Source of the DNA: Chryseobacterium sp. c4a
GTDB lineage: Bacteria; Bacteroidota; Bacteroidia; Flavobacteriales; Weeksellaceae
Reading direction: 5' to 3'
Assembly (NCBI RefSeq): GCF_009900745.1
Contig: NZ_WXVU01000016.1
Location: 87,295-151,294 of the forward strand
Length of the DNA: 64,000 nucleotides
This document shows, piece after piece, positions 16,512-24,882 of this stretch. Each line of letters starts with the position of its first letter. Positions within the stretch are counted from its first letter, which is position 1. Position numbers and translations under genes: made by a program. A model generated the notes under the pieces. That model made no database searches. It saw only the letters and a list, made by a program, of their open reading frames with translations, and was not told where the DNA came from.

Positions 16512-18023
16512 ATGAAAACTTTAATCAAAATACTCAGCATATTCATCCTTACTTTTTGTCTGTTTTCATGTAATGAAGACCTTGTAGAACAGGCTCAAAC
16601 AGGAACTTTAAAAGGAAAAGTAGTAAAAAGAGGAAGCAATGTACCGCTTGCTAATGTAAAGATATTTACAACCCCTACAACCCAAACGGTTTTCAGTGGT
16701 GCGGATGGCTCCTTTGAAATTACGGCAATGCCGGTAGGTAATTATTCTGTAAAAGCAGAACTTTCAGGATATATTACAAGCTTTCAGTCTGTCAACATGC
16801 AGAGTCAAAATCAGCTGGTAACAGTCGTATTTGAAATGAGTGATGATACCTCTCTGAACTCTCCGCCTACGACACCGCAGCTTTTAAGTCCGATAGATAA
16901 CGCAGTTAATCAACCGTTAAGTGTTGAACTGACCTGGAGTGCAACTGATCCGGATACAGCAGATGTCTTAAAATATAGTTTAACAATTAAAAATAATCTT
17001 GACACTAATGTGATTCAGGTTAATGATTTGACAGCTAATCACTATACGCTTTCAAATCTGAAGTTTGGTGTAAGTTACTTCTGGCAGGTGTCTGTTTCGG
17101 ACGGCATTCACCAGCCAGTTTTAAGTCTGATCAGTAAATTTACGACCAATACGGTTCCATCCAACAGGTATCATTATGTAAGAAAGCTGAATGGTAATTT
17201 TGTGATCATGTCAAGCGATGCACAAGGAAATAGTTTTCAGTTTACCGATTCTTCTTATAATAGCTGGAGACCAAGGATGAATAATAATGCAGGGCTTATT
17301 GCATTTCTTCGGACAGAAGGCGGAAGTACACATCTTTATACAGCAAATCCTGATGGTTCTAATCCTTTTAAAGTCACCACCGTATCGGTAGCAGGTTTCA
17401 ATAATTATGAAATGGATTTTGCCTGGAGTACCAATGGTAAGGAATTAATTTATTCAAATTTTAACAAACTATATAGGATTAATAAAGATGGCAGTGGACT
17501 ATCTCTGGTGTATACAACTCCGGATGGCAGTATGATATCAGAATGTGACTGGAGCTATGATGGAAGTAAAATTGCCATCAAAACCAATGATTATAACGGT
17601 TATAATACAAAAATTTATGTCATAGATATGATGGGGAATATTCTGAAGACGATATTATCTGGGTCTGCAGGCGCGAGTGGAGGTCTTAATTTTTCAGTAG
17701 ACGGACAACTTCTTTTGTTTACTCATGATGTATCAGAGTATCAGGATGGAAGCGGAAATTATCGCCAGCTGGATTCCCATATATTTATTTATAATCTTAC
17801 AGATAATACTGTAAGTGATATTTCTTCAGCAAGCGAAAAAGCAATGGGAACCAATGATCTGGATCCGAGATTTTCGCCTAATAATGCACAGGTTATCTTT
17901 ATGAATACCTCTAATGATAATATTTCTCAAAGAAATGTAATGGTTATAGACTTGAATAGTAACCTTACTGACCTTTCACGGGCTGCGCTTTTCAGTAATG
18001 CTGAAATGCCAGATTATGAGTAA
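16512..18023 (+). CDS. Curli-operon lipoprotein with carboxypeptidase-regulatory-like, Fn3-like and TolB-like beta-propeller domains
   Basis: The start was placed at 16512, 11 bp after csgG, because it opens a standard lipoprotein signal (LFSC, Cys20); an upstream in-frame start would lie inside csgG. The 503-residue product has a carboxypeptidase-regulatory-like domain (about 28-110; GTLKGKVVKRGSNVPLANV, DGSFEITAMPVGNYSV), an Fn3-like domain (about 120-215; SVELTWSATDPD, FGVSYFWQVSVSDG) and a TolB/WD40-type propeller (about 220-500) with repeats such as DFAWSTNGKELIYS and DWSYDGSKIAIKT. It is probably surface-exposed and might anchor or organise the fibres. It is not part of the E. coli csg system. 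Confidence 0.75.
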   Translation: MKTLIKILSIFILTFCLFSCNEDLVEQAQTGTLKGKVVKRGSNVPLANVKIFTTPTTQTVFSGADGSFEITAMPVGNYSVKAELSGYITSFQSVNMQSQNQLVTVVFEMSDDTSLNSPPTTPQLLSPIDNAVNQPLSVELTWSATDPDTADVLKYSLTIKNNLDTNVIQVNDLTANHYTLSNLKFGVSYFWQVSVSDGIHQPVLSLISKFTTNTVPSNRYHYVRKLNGNFVIMSSDAQGNSFQFTDSSYNSWRPRMNNNAGLIAFLRTEGGSTHLYTANPDGSNPFKVTTVSVAGFNNYEMDFAWSTNGKELIYSNFNKLYRINKDGSGLSLVYTTPDGSMISECDWSYDGSKIAIKTNDYNGYNTKIYVIDMMGNILKTILSGSAGASGGLNFSVDGQLLLFTHDVSEYQDGSGNYRQLDSHIFIYNLTDNTVSDISSASEKAMGTNDLDPRFSPNNAQVIFMNTSNDNISQRNVMVIDLNSNLTDLSRAALFSNAEMPDYE

Positions 18024-18051
18024 AGAAAAACAAAGAAAATGTAAGTTTTAA

Positions 18052-18096
18052 GGTATAAAGATTCTGACCTTTTATCTTTGGTCAGAAATCTTTATA
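18052..18096 (+). terminator. Long hairpin after the curli operon
   Basis: GGTATAAAGATTCTGACC (18052-18069) pairs with GGTCAGAAATCTTTATA (18080-18096) with one bulge, followed by TCTCTTG. It is a likely operon-end structure. Confidence 0.6.
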
Positions 18097-18139
18097 TCTC
18101 TTGTCTCATTATCATTCTAAGTTTAATGAATAGGTACAA

Positions 18140-18169
18140 AAAATTCCGGGTTATATGATCCGGAATTTT
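18140..18169. terminator. Bidirectional terminator between the curli operon and the regulator
   Basis: AAAATTCCGG (18140-18149) pairs with CCGGAATTTT (18160-18169), followed by T-rich sequence on the plus strand and A/T-rich sequence on the minus strand. It sits between converging genes. Confidence 0.75.
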
Positions 18170-18190
18170 TATTATTTGATGGCTTCTATC

Positions 18191-18841
18191 TCAGTCGATG
18201 ATATGGTTTTCAATCGCATATTTTACAACACCTGCTATGTTTTTTACATTGAGTTTCAAAAGAATTCTTTTTCTGTGTGTTTCTACCGTATTGATGCTGA
18301 TAAATAGTTTTTCAGAAATATCTTTGCTGCTGAATCCATCGCATATATGTTTTAGAATTTCCATTTCGCGGCGGGTAAGGGGATCTCTGATATGAAGATT
18401 TTGTTTTCCTTGTTCACTGCTGATGAAGCTTATCATCCTTTCTTTTGCATGATCACAAATATAAATTTCATTCAATAATAATGCATTGATGGATTTTAGA
18501 AATTCCTCGTACCTGCAAGTCTTATCAAGATAGCTTTTGATGCCTTTGTTGAATAGCTTCCGAATATCAATTACATCATAGCAGTTGCCAATGATGATGA
18601 TTTTGATATTGCTGTGCTCCGAGATAATGTTTTCTACAGATTTGCTCAGTTCAGTAAGCATGAGCATATTGGAACTCATGACGAGAATTTCAGGGGGGGC
18701 ATCTTTTAAATGTTTAGAGAGAGTTTCTAAGGAATTACAGATGTCTATTGTATTAAAAATTTTGCTCTGCATCAGTAATTTTGATAAGCCTTCTGTATAT
18801 AACATCGGTTCATCAAAAATAGTTAATCTTGGTTTCATCAT
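18191..18841 (-). CDS. LuxR/NarL-type regulator with a degenerate receiver domain (CsgD-like)
   Basis: A 216-residue protein of receiver plus LuxR helix-turn-helix layout. The C-terminal HTH (about 150-212) is intact: LTRREMEILKHICDGFSSKD, ISINTVETHRKRI, LNVKN. The N-terminal domain keeps the strand order of a receiver and the late Lys (SYLDKTC), but the site of the phospho-acceptor Asp is Ser56 (EILVMSSNML, where NarL has DLILLDLNMP). It is therefore unlikely to be phosphorylated in the normal way, as is also thought for E. coli CsgD. Its position convergent to the curli operon suggests it controls curli genes; that is inference. Confidence 0.8.
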   Translation of the reverse strand: MMKPRLTIFDEPMLYTEGLSKLLMQSKIFNTIDICNSLETLSKHLKDAPPEILVMSSNMLMLTELSKSVENIISEHSNIKIIIIGNCYDVIDIRKLFNKGIKSYLDKTCRYEEFLKSINALLLNEIYICDHAKERMISFISSEQGKQNLHIRDPLTRREMEILKHICDGFSSKDISEKLFISINTVETHRKRILLKLNVKNIAGVVKYAIENHIID

Positions 18842-19069
18842 AGTTAGTTTTTGTTTGTATAAATGTATGAAAAAAACTTCATGTTTTAAACAAAAATGAT
18901 GAATATTTTAACTTTAATTATGATTATTATGTAATAAAATATTATTTTTATTGATTATTTGATAAATAAATCTCTTTTGTTTGAATTTTGACTTGTTATT
19001 TTAGAGTTATTGTTGCTGGATTGCGAGTTTTATTGATGTTTTAGAAGGATTGAAAAAAATATTTTTTTA

Positions 19070-19537
19070 TTATTTAATTAACACAGTAGGGATATGTTTT
19101 ACAGGGAAATTAACAGAGTTGGCAATAAAACAATATTCATTAGCCTTATGATGAAGTTGTTTTGCCTTTTCAATCATTGATTCCTCAGCAACTGTAACGG
19201 TAGGATGTAGGGTAACTTCTGTAAAATGACCGCTTCCAGTAGTTGTTTCCGTCATAATCCCGGTAGCTTCATCAATATATTCTACTATAATAATCCCTGC
19301 TTCAGAACAAAAATGAAGATACCAAAGCATGTGACAAGACGAAAGAGAAGAAAGAAACATATCTTCAGGGTTGTGCTTGGTTTTATCTCCCCGGAATGCC
19401 GGATCAGATGAACCTTCAATAATAGTTTTATTTTCTACCGAAATAGTGTGGCTTCTTTCATAATCTCTATAGCCACTGGTTCCGGTTCCTTTGTTTCCTG
19501 TCCATTGAATAGTGGTTTTGTAGTGGTGGTTTTTCAT
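19070..19537 (-). CDS. OsmC-family peroxide-detoxifying protein
   Basis: A 155-residue OsmC/Ohr-fold protein. The N-terminal HYKTTIQWTGNKGTGT strand pair, the HNPEDMFLSSLSSCHMLWYLHFC helix and the ANEYCFIANSVNFPV segment are typical. Cys68 and Cys136 are well placed to be the redox-active pair that reduces organic hydroperoxides; Cys77 is extra. The protein is cytosolic. Its start codon lies only 5 bp from a 70-bp run of 7-bp tandem repeats, which may vary in copy number and change expression. Confidence 0.88.
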   Translation of the reverse strand: MKNHHYKTTIQWTGNKGTGTSGYRDYERSHTISVENKTIIEGSSDPAFRGDKTKHNPEDMFLSSLSSCHMLWYLHFCSEAGIIIVEYIDEATGIMTETTTGSGHFTEVTLHPTVTVAEESMIEKAKQLHHKANEYCFIANSVNFPVKHIPTVLIK

Positions 19538-19541
19538 AATT

Positions 19542-19611
19542 AAAAGATAAAAGATAAAAGATAAAAGATAAAAGATAAAAGATAAAAGATAAAAGATAAA
19601 AGATAAAAGAT
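19542..19611. repeat. Microsatellite, (AAAAGAT) x 10, upstream of osmC
   Basis: Exactly ten uninterrupted copies of the 7-bp unit AAAAGAT on the plus strand (ATCTTTT on the osmC strand). The tract begins 5 bp upstream of the OsmC start. On the minus strand each unit junction reads TATCTTTT, one base off the TAnnTTTG -7 consensus, so copy number could alter promoter spacing or leader structure. Confidence 0.9.
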
Positions 19612-19623
19612 CTTATCATTAAA

Positions 19624-19712
19624 CCTCTATTGAGCATGAGGATATCAACATCAATAGAGGTGGGCTTTAGCTCACCTTAAAATATATAAAATAAATCCAA
19701 TGGCTTTAGCCA
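19624..19712. repeat. Cluster of three palindromic repeats
   Basis: CCTCTATTGA (19624-19633) pairs with TCAATAGAGG (19651-19660); GGTG-GGC-TTTA-GCT-CACC follows at about 19659-19676; and TGGCTTTAGCCA sits at 19701-19712. The repeated GGCTTTAGCC core suggests a dispersed intergenic palindrome family. No gene is present. Confidence 0.5.
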
Positions 19713-19762
19713 AAACTTAAAAGGTATAGCATGTCTTTACTCATTAGGCTAAGATAATAAAA

Positions 19763-19785
19763 AACCTCCGGTAAAAACCAGAGGT
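19763..19785 (-). terminator. Terminator of the delta-60-repeat gene pair
   Basis: On the minus strand ACCTCTGG pairs with CCGGAGGT (one G-T pair) around a T5 loop, followed by a T run. It lies 11 bp past the stop at 19796. Confidence 0.7.
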
Positions 19786-19795
19786 ATGTATTGAA

Positions 19796-21190
19796 TTAAT
19801 TCTTAATAAGTTTTTTTACAGTATTGCTTCCGTTTTCAAAAGTAACTTTAGCTATATAAGCTCCTTTAAGCAATTCTGGAACAGCAGTATTTGAATCTTT
19901 TATGATTTTTACAACCTTTCCATTCGGAGAATAGATTTCAATTTTGCTCACTTTTTCCTTTGATTGATAAACAAGCTTTTGTTGGACAGGATTTTCAAAA
20001 TAAATACTTTGGTCTTCTTTTTTTATATCTACAGTTGATAAAGTACCACTGCTAAGCAAGTATTTTGCAATATGACCATTTCCTCTTATTATAATATGGC
20101 TATTGTTGATGATCATTTCTTCCACGTCAGAATCTGTTTGCAAATAATTGCCAAAAAGAGGATCTATTGAGCCGTTTTGAGTAAGCTTAGAAATTAAATT
20201 ATTGGAATTGCCTGCACCTCCAATATAGTAGGAACCTCCTTTTTCAACAATACTTTGAACCCATGAGCCTCCATTCAGCCCGGAATCTGTATTTGAACTG
20301 TAATTAAATGTAGTGTCAAGAGTGCCATCTGGGTTAATTCTTAATAATTTATCCTCTGAAGCTAATGAGAAAAGGATTTTATTGTTAGTATCCACAAGTA
20401 CGGCATTAGTGCTTCCATAGCCAGAGCCATTGGTATCTACTAAGGATACCATACCATTATTTCCGAAATTCGTTAGAGGCTGCCCATTTGAGTTAAATTT
20501 TTGAATAAATCCACCATTACTGCTAAAGCAAATAATATTAGATTGATAATCCATTCTTACAAATGTCCTGCCGGGAGGAGTTCCTTGTGTAGCCGTATAA
20601 CCATTGTCACCAAAAGTGTGATCCAGGCTTCCGTCAGAATTAAGTCTGAAAATGACATGCCGATTCTGAATGTTTGGAATGTATTTGATCGCATGAACAA
20701 GTATTTTATCATTTTGTATAAGGATTCCATACGAAGCGTAATTCTGATCAGGAACTAAGTTGGGAACTACTACAGTACCATTGGTTCCAAAAGTAGGATC
20801 TGGTTGACCGTTTGGATGCATTCTGGATATTGCCAATGATTCTGTATTGATAAAACCAAAAACGATTAATTTCCCATCTGATTGTATTTTAGCTTCATTT
20901 AGGTAACTGTTGTGAGGTAATTGTAAGCTTCCGTTAACTCCAAAAGTTGTATCTGGTATCCCATTGGCTGTAAGCTTTTTTACATAAGATTCGGTAACAT
21001 TCAGACCAGGATATGTATTTGTATTATGAGTAAAGTAAATTTCACCATTGGGATTTTGAACCATTGACCAAGTGTGATTTCCGGGCATAGTATATATTCC
21101 ATTGGTCGCAAAATTCGGATCTTTGGAAATGATTTGTGCAAAAGCTGTTTGTACTACAAAGAGTAGTGCGATAAATATATTTTTTGTCAT
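19796..21190 (-). CDS. Secreted delta-60-repeat protein with T9SS type A sorting domain
   Basis: A 464-residue secreted protein: signal peptide (to about residue 18, TAFAQ), then about seven delta-60-type units recognisable by 'G.PDxTFGxNG' or 'DGSLDHTFGDNG', forming a probable beta-propeller or solenoid. The C-terminal 75-80 residues (SIYFENPVQQKLVY, then KIEIYSPNGKVVKII, ending VKKLIKN) are a type A sorting domain, which directs the protein through the type IX secretion system and is removed at the outer surface. It lies 32 bp downstream of a paralogue, a tandem duplication. The function of the repeat part is unknown. Confidence 0.85.
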   Translation of the reverse strand: MTKNIFIALLFVVQTAFAQIISKDPNFATNGIYTMPGNHTWSMVQNPNGEIYFTHNTNTYPGLNVTESYVKKLTANGIPDTTFGVNGSLQLPHNSYLNEAKIQSDGKLIVFGFINTESLAISRMHPNGQPDPTFGTNGTVVVPNLVPDQNYASYGILIQNDKILVHAIKYIPNIQNRHVIFRLNSDGSLDHTFGDNGYTATQGTPPGRTFVRMDYQSNIICFSSNGGFIQKFNSNGQPLTNFGNNGMVSLVDTNGSGYGSTNAVLVDTNNKILFSLASEDKLLRINPDGTLDTTFNYSSNTDSGLNGGSWVQSIVEKGGSYYIGGAGNSNNLISKLTQNGSIDPLFGNYLQTDSDVEEMIINNSHIIIRGNGHIAKYLLSSGTLSTVDIKKEDQSIYFENPVQQKLVYQSKEKVSKIEIYSPNGKVVKIIKDSNTAVPELLKGAYIAKVTFENGSNTVKKLIKN

Positions 21191-21222
21191 TTGTTTTTTT
21201 TAAAAGTCTAATAATACCTTTC

Positions 21223-22650
21223 TTATTTCTTTATCAGCTTTTTACTTGTTTCATTTCCATTGGTAAATCTGATCTTTAGCATATAAATTCCACTTGGAAG
21301 CTCAGAGAGATCCGAGTGGCTGTTTTTTACCGTTTTGATAAGCTTTCCGGTTGAAGAGTATATTTCTATAGATTGTACAGTTTCCTTTGTATGGTAAATT
21401 AAATCTTGCTTAATTGGATTTTCAAACGAAATGGCAGTTTTGCTGGCTTTAGAAAAATCTGCAGTGGCCAAAGTGGAGTTATTTAATAGAAATTTTAAAA
21501 TTTGCTTTTCTCTTATTGCCAAAAGGCTTGCTTCGTTGATAATCATGTCTGTAATAAATAAAGAACCCACTGCATTTTCTGAATAATAATTAAAAGTAGG
21601 GTCCACGGCTCCTGTTGAAGTAAGCTTGGATATTAAAAAAGTTTCTCCACTTGGGCCTGTTATCCAGGATATATAATAGCTTCCGTTCTTTTCAGTAATA
21701 AAAGAGGAGAGAATACCATCATTAAATGGGGCCGCAGTATTGTCAAATGCAAAAGTATTATCGCGGATTCCATTAGGGGTTATTCTAAAAATTTCATTGT
21801 TAAGGACATTGGCACATACAATATAATTATTACTATCCATAAAGGCTGTTCCTACTGTTCCGGGACTATTCGTGAAAACAAGAGCTCCATTGTTTCCGAA
21901 GCTTGTCAAAGGTTGTCCGTTACTGTTATATTTTTCCATACCTCCATTAGGGTAGGTTGTGTTGGAGTTTGTGTTGGAGTAATTGGTGATAAGACTCACA
22001 ATATTGGATTGATTGTCTAAAAATACAAAGTTCCCCATGGTCTTTATAGAACCATTGTACCCGAAAGTATTATCTATGCTTCCGTCATTGTTGAGTCTGT
22101 AAATACTTTTATAAAAATTAGATGGCCCTTCAGTTGACATTCCATAGATGATAATTTTATTATCCTGAAGGTATAAACCATAGCCTGTACCGTTGAAATC
22201 AGTGAAAATATTTGAAATTTTTGAAGAACCATTACTGCCAAATGTAGGATCAAGCTGTCCATTGGAGGTGATTCTGGTAATAACGGCACCATCCGTATTA
22301 AAGCCAAATATCAAAAGTTTACCATCAGATTGGCGGGTAAGCTGACTGTCTACAGCAGTATAATAATTACTGATGATCGTTTCTCCATTATTTCCAAAAG
22401 AAGAATCTACAGTTCCATTAGCATTAAGTTTTGAAATAACGCATTCAGCGTTGTTTGAAGATGAATTGTTTTTGGCATAAGTAAAATAGAGGCTCTTGTC
22501 GGGATTTTGAACTATTTTGGTGTTATAGCTAGTATTGGAGCCTGTAATAGTGTATTTTCCATTGGATGCAAAGCTGGTATCATAAGAAGTGATCTGTGCA
22601 GATACACTTTGAATCATCAAAATGCATGGTAATAATAAATGTTTAATCAT
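21223..22650 (-). CDS. Secreted delta-60-repeat protein with T9SS type A sorting domain (paralogue)
   Basis: A 475-residue paralogue of the next gene, with the same layout: signal peptide (to about residue 18, SVSAQ), repeats such as LNANGTVDSSFGNNGE and SNGQLDPTFGSNGS, and a type A sorting domain at the end (AISFENPIKQDLIYHTKE, SSTGKLIKTVKNS, TSKKLIKK). The two proteins align along their length but differ clearly, so the duplication is not recent. Both are T9SS cargo and probably one transcript. The 300 bp upstream (22651-22951) has no gene; a minus-strand TATATTTG at about 22901-22908 could be the promoter, with a long leader. Confidence 0.85.
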   Translation of the reverse strand: MIKHLLLPCILMIQSVSAQITSYDTSFASNGKYTITGSNTSYNTKIVQNPDKSLYFTYAKNNSSSNNAECVISKLNANGTVDSSFGNNGETIISNYYTAVDSQLTRQSDGKLLIFGFNTDGAVITRITSNGQLDPTFGSNGSSKISNIFTDFNGTGYGLYLQDNKIIIYGMSTEGPSNFYKSIYRLNNDGSIDNTFGYNGSIKTMGNFVFLDNQSNIVSLITNYSNTNSNTTYPNGGMEKYNSNGQPLTSFGNNGALVFTNSPGTVGTAFMDSNNYIVCANVLNNEIFRITPNGIRDNTFAFDNTAAPFNDGILSSFITEKNGSYYISWITGPSGETFLISKLTSTGAVDPTFNYYSENAVGSLFITDMIINEASLLAIREKQILKFLLNNSTLATADFSKASKTAISFENPIKQDLIYHTKETVQSIEIYSSTGKLIKTVKNSHSDLSELPSGIYMLKIRFTNGNETSKKLIKK

Positions 22651-22913
22651 TGTATTTAATTTTTAAAAGTTTTCAATGGTATTATTGTTTTTCAGAGCAG
22701 TCTTTTAGGGAGTAAAGCCTTAAATGTGCTTGAAAAACAGAAGTTTTTTAAACCGTAATCATATTACTTATGAAAATTTTTGAGTGGTTTAAAAGGAGGT
22801 TATTGATGTAAATAAGTAAGAAATAGGGTAGGATATTCCAAATAAAAGGAACCATCGAGGGTGTTTTTTTTCATTTGTATTTTATTTTGATGTGTTTTCA
22901 CAAATATAATAAA

Positions 22914-22941
22914 AAAACCTTCAGTAAAAACTGAAGGTTTT
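22914..22941 (-). terminator. Terminator of the RNase G gene
   Basis: AAAACCTTCAG pairs with CTGAAGGTTTT around a short A-rich loop; T run on the minus strand. It is 11 bp past the stop at 22952. Confidence 0.8.
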
Positions 22942-22951
22942 AAATTTTGTC

Positions 22952-24514
22952 TTAATTAGAGAATTCTATCAATTCTTCCTTTTTGGAATTGTAAATTCTG
23001 TATTCTAAATATTTAAAAGAATCCCTTGGTACAATGGTTACCCATTTTTTATACTTCATGAACCATTTCATCTGGATACTTTTAAGGAAGCCTTTTGTTA
23101 AATAAGCTTCTACGAATGGATGTACATGCAGGTAGACTTTTCCTTTCTCTTTCTGTAGGATATTTCTTAGCGTTTCTCCCATTCTTTCCACGATGACAAT
23201 AGGAGCTACAATTTCTCCGTCTTTGTTCGGGTTTTCTTCTTTGGTTTCGATCTGTTTTTCCGGACGGTTTCTTTGTCTGGTAATCTGAATCAGACCGAAT
23301 TTACTTGGAGGAAGAATTTTGTGGCGAGCTTTGTCGCGCTTCATTTCCTCTTTTAAATGTTCAAAGAGCTCTCTTCTGTGCTCTGAGTTGGGCATGTCGA
23401 TAAAGTCGATCACAATGATGCCTCCCATATCGCGGAGGCGAAGTTGTCTGGCAATCTCAGTGGCTGCCATTTTGTTTACTTTAAGAGCATGTTCTTTATT
23501 GACAGCAGTTCCGGTAGTAATATTATTTCCGGAGTTAACGTCTACGACGTGCAGGGCTTCTGTATGTTCAATAACAAGATAAGCGCCTTTGGAGCTTGGT
23601 ATGTTTACATGCTTTCCGAAGCTCTGTTTAAGCTGTTTTTCAACATTGTAATATTCCAGAAGTGGAATATGAGAATCATAAAACTGGACAATATTTTTCT
23701 TTTCAGGGGCAATTACTTCAACGTAATTGGTCATTTCGTTCACCATTTGCTCATCATCGCAGATGATATTCACGAAGTCCTGGTTAAAATTGTCTCTTAA
23801 AATAGCTGAAGCTTTGTCTTCTTCGCTTAAAACTTTAGATGGAACTTTGTTTCGTTGGATATTTTTAAAGGTGGTTTCCCATTTTTGAATCAGCTGATTC
23901 ATATCATTATGAAGGTCAGCTACCTTTTTTCCCTCGGCAACAGTTCTGATGATGACTCCAAAACCTTCAGGTTTGATGCTGTCAATCAGAGTTCTTAGTC
24001 TTTCTTTTTCCTCAAAACTTTTGATTTTTTTGGAAATGGAAACCTTATTGTCGAATGGAATTAAAACCAAAAAACGTCCTGTCAATGAAACTTGGGTAGA
24101 AATTCTGGGCCCTTTTGTAGAAATAGGCTCCTTGGTGATCTGTAAAAGAACAAGATCATCCTTTGCAATGACTTTGTCTACCGTTCCGTTTTTATCTATT
24201 TCGGGTTGTATCTCGAAATTTTTTAAGCTTGAAGTGTTTTGTTTCTTAGAGATCGTATCTTTTAAAAACTTTCTGTAGGTAAGATATTGTGGTCCCAGAT
24301 CCTGGTAATGCAGGAATGCATCCTTGTCATATCCGATATTTACGAATGCGGCATTCAGATTGGGTGCCAGTTTTTTTACTTTTCCTATAAACAGATCTCC
24401 AACTATAAAATCGCTTTTGTCCTCTTGCTCATGAAGTTCACATAGTCTTCCGTCTTCCAGCAGTGCAATCTTTGTAAGATCATCTTCATGCGAAACTATT
24501 AGTTCTTTCTTCAT
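22952..24514 (-). CDS. rng: Ribonuclease G (Rne/Rng family)
   Basis: A 520-residue endoribonuclease of the RNase E/G family, acting on single-stranded AU-rich RNA in rRNA maturation and mRNA turnover. The N-terminal S1 domain (about 35-130; VGDLFIGKVKKLAPNLNAAF) is followed by the catalytic DNase-I-like core with Asp in HVVDVNSG and in VIDFIDM. The length fits RNase G, without the RNase E scaffold tail. After LIQITRQRNRPE, where E. coli RNase E/G has the CPxCxG zinc-link, this protein reads KQIETKEENPNKDGEIVAPI, with no cysteines. It follows HU and a small ribosomal protein gene on the same strand. Confidence 0.9.
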   Translation of the reverse strand: MKKELIVSHEDDLTKIALLEDGRLCELHEQEDKSDFIVGDLFIGKVKKLAPNLNAAFVNIGYDKDAFLHYQDLGPQYLTYRKFLKDTISKKQNTSSLKNFEIQPEIDKNGTVDKVIAKDDLVLLQITKEPISTKGPRISTQVSLTGRFLVLIPFDNKVSISKKIKSFEEKERLRTLIDSIKPEGFGVIIRTVAEGKKVADLHNDMNQLIQKWETTFKNIQRNKVPSKVLSEEDKASAILRDNFNQDFVNIICDDEQMVNEMTNYVEVIAPEKKNIVQFYDSHIPLLEYYNVEKQLKQSFGKHVNIPSSKGAYLVIEHTEALHVVDVNSGNNITTGTAVNKEHALKVNKMAATEIARQLRLRDMGGIIVIDFIDMPNSEHRRELFEHLKEEMKRDKARHKILPPSKFGLIQITRQRNRPEKQIETKEENPNKDGEIVAPIVIVERMGETLRNILQKEKGKVYLHVHPFVEAYLTKGFLKSIQMKWFMKYKKWVTIVPRDSFKYLEYRIYNSKKEELIEFSN

Positions 24515-24749
24515 TTTGTTATCAGATAAAAATTGTTAAGATTTTAGGAAATTGGTATTGTTCTCGATTAATTCATCTATTAAATATAAGGATTTAGAAT
24601 GAAAGCCTTTATATTTTTGTTAAAATAATATTTGAAACCATCCGTTTTCCGCGGAATCTTATAGTTGCAAACAAAAATATAGTCGGTGAACCTTAAAAAT
24701 TTAAAACCACCAACTATATTATTATATTGTAAATCTCGAGAAAAAGAGA

Positions 24750-24839
24750 TTATTTTTTCTTATGTCTGTTTGCTCTTCTTCTTTTCTTTCTTTTGTGAGT
24801 CGCAACCTTGTGTCTTTTTCTTTTCTTTCCGCTTGGCAT
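24750..24839 (-). CDS. 29-residue bS22/mS38-like protein (AURKAIP1/COX24 family)
   Basis: A very short minus-strand gene from the ATG at 24839 to TAA at 24750. The product starts Met-Pro-Ser-Gly and is otherwise nearly all Lys, Arg and His (KKRKRHKVATHKRKKRRRAN, then RHKKK). This composition and length match the AURKAIP1/COX24-domain proteins of Bacteroidota, related to mycobacterial bS22 and mitochondrial mS38, which sit on the small ribosomal subunit near the decoding centre. It lies between HU and RNase G on the same strand. The family call is from memory of the sequence type, with good support from the opening residues. Confidence 0.8.
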   Translation of the reverse strand: MPSGKKRKRHKVATHKRKKRRRANRHKKK

Positions 24840-24882
24840 AATTTTAATTTTTTAGTAACTAGTTAATATTCAGTTAATGTTC

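Noticed and set aside
19542..19611. CRISPR-like array
   Set aside because: The repeat unit is only 7 bp and has no spacers; it is a simple microsatellite.
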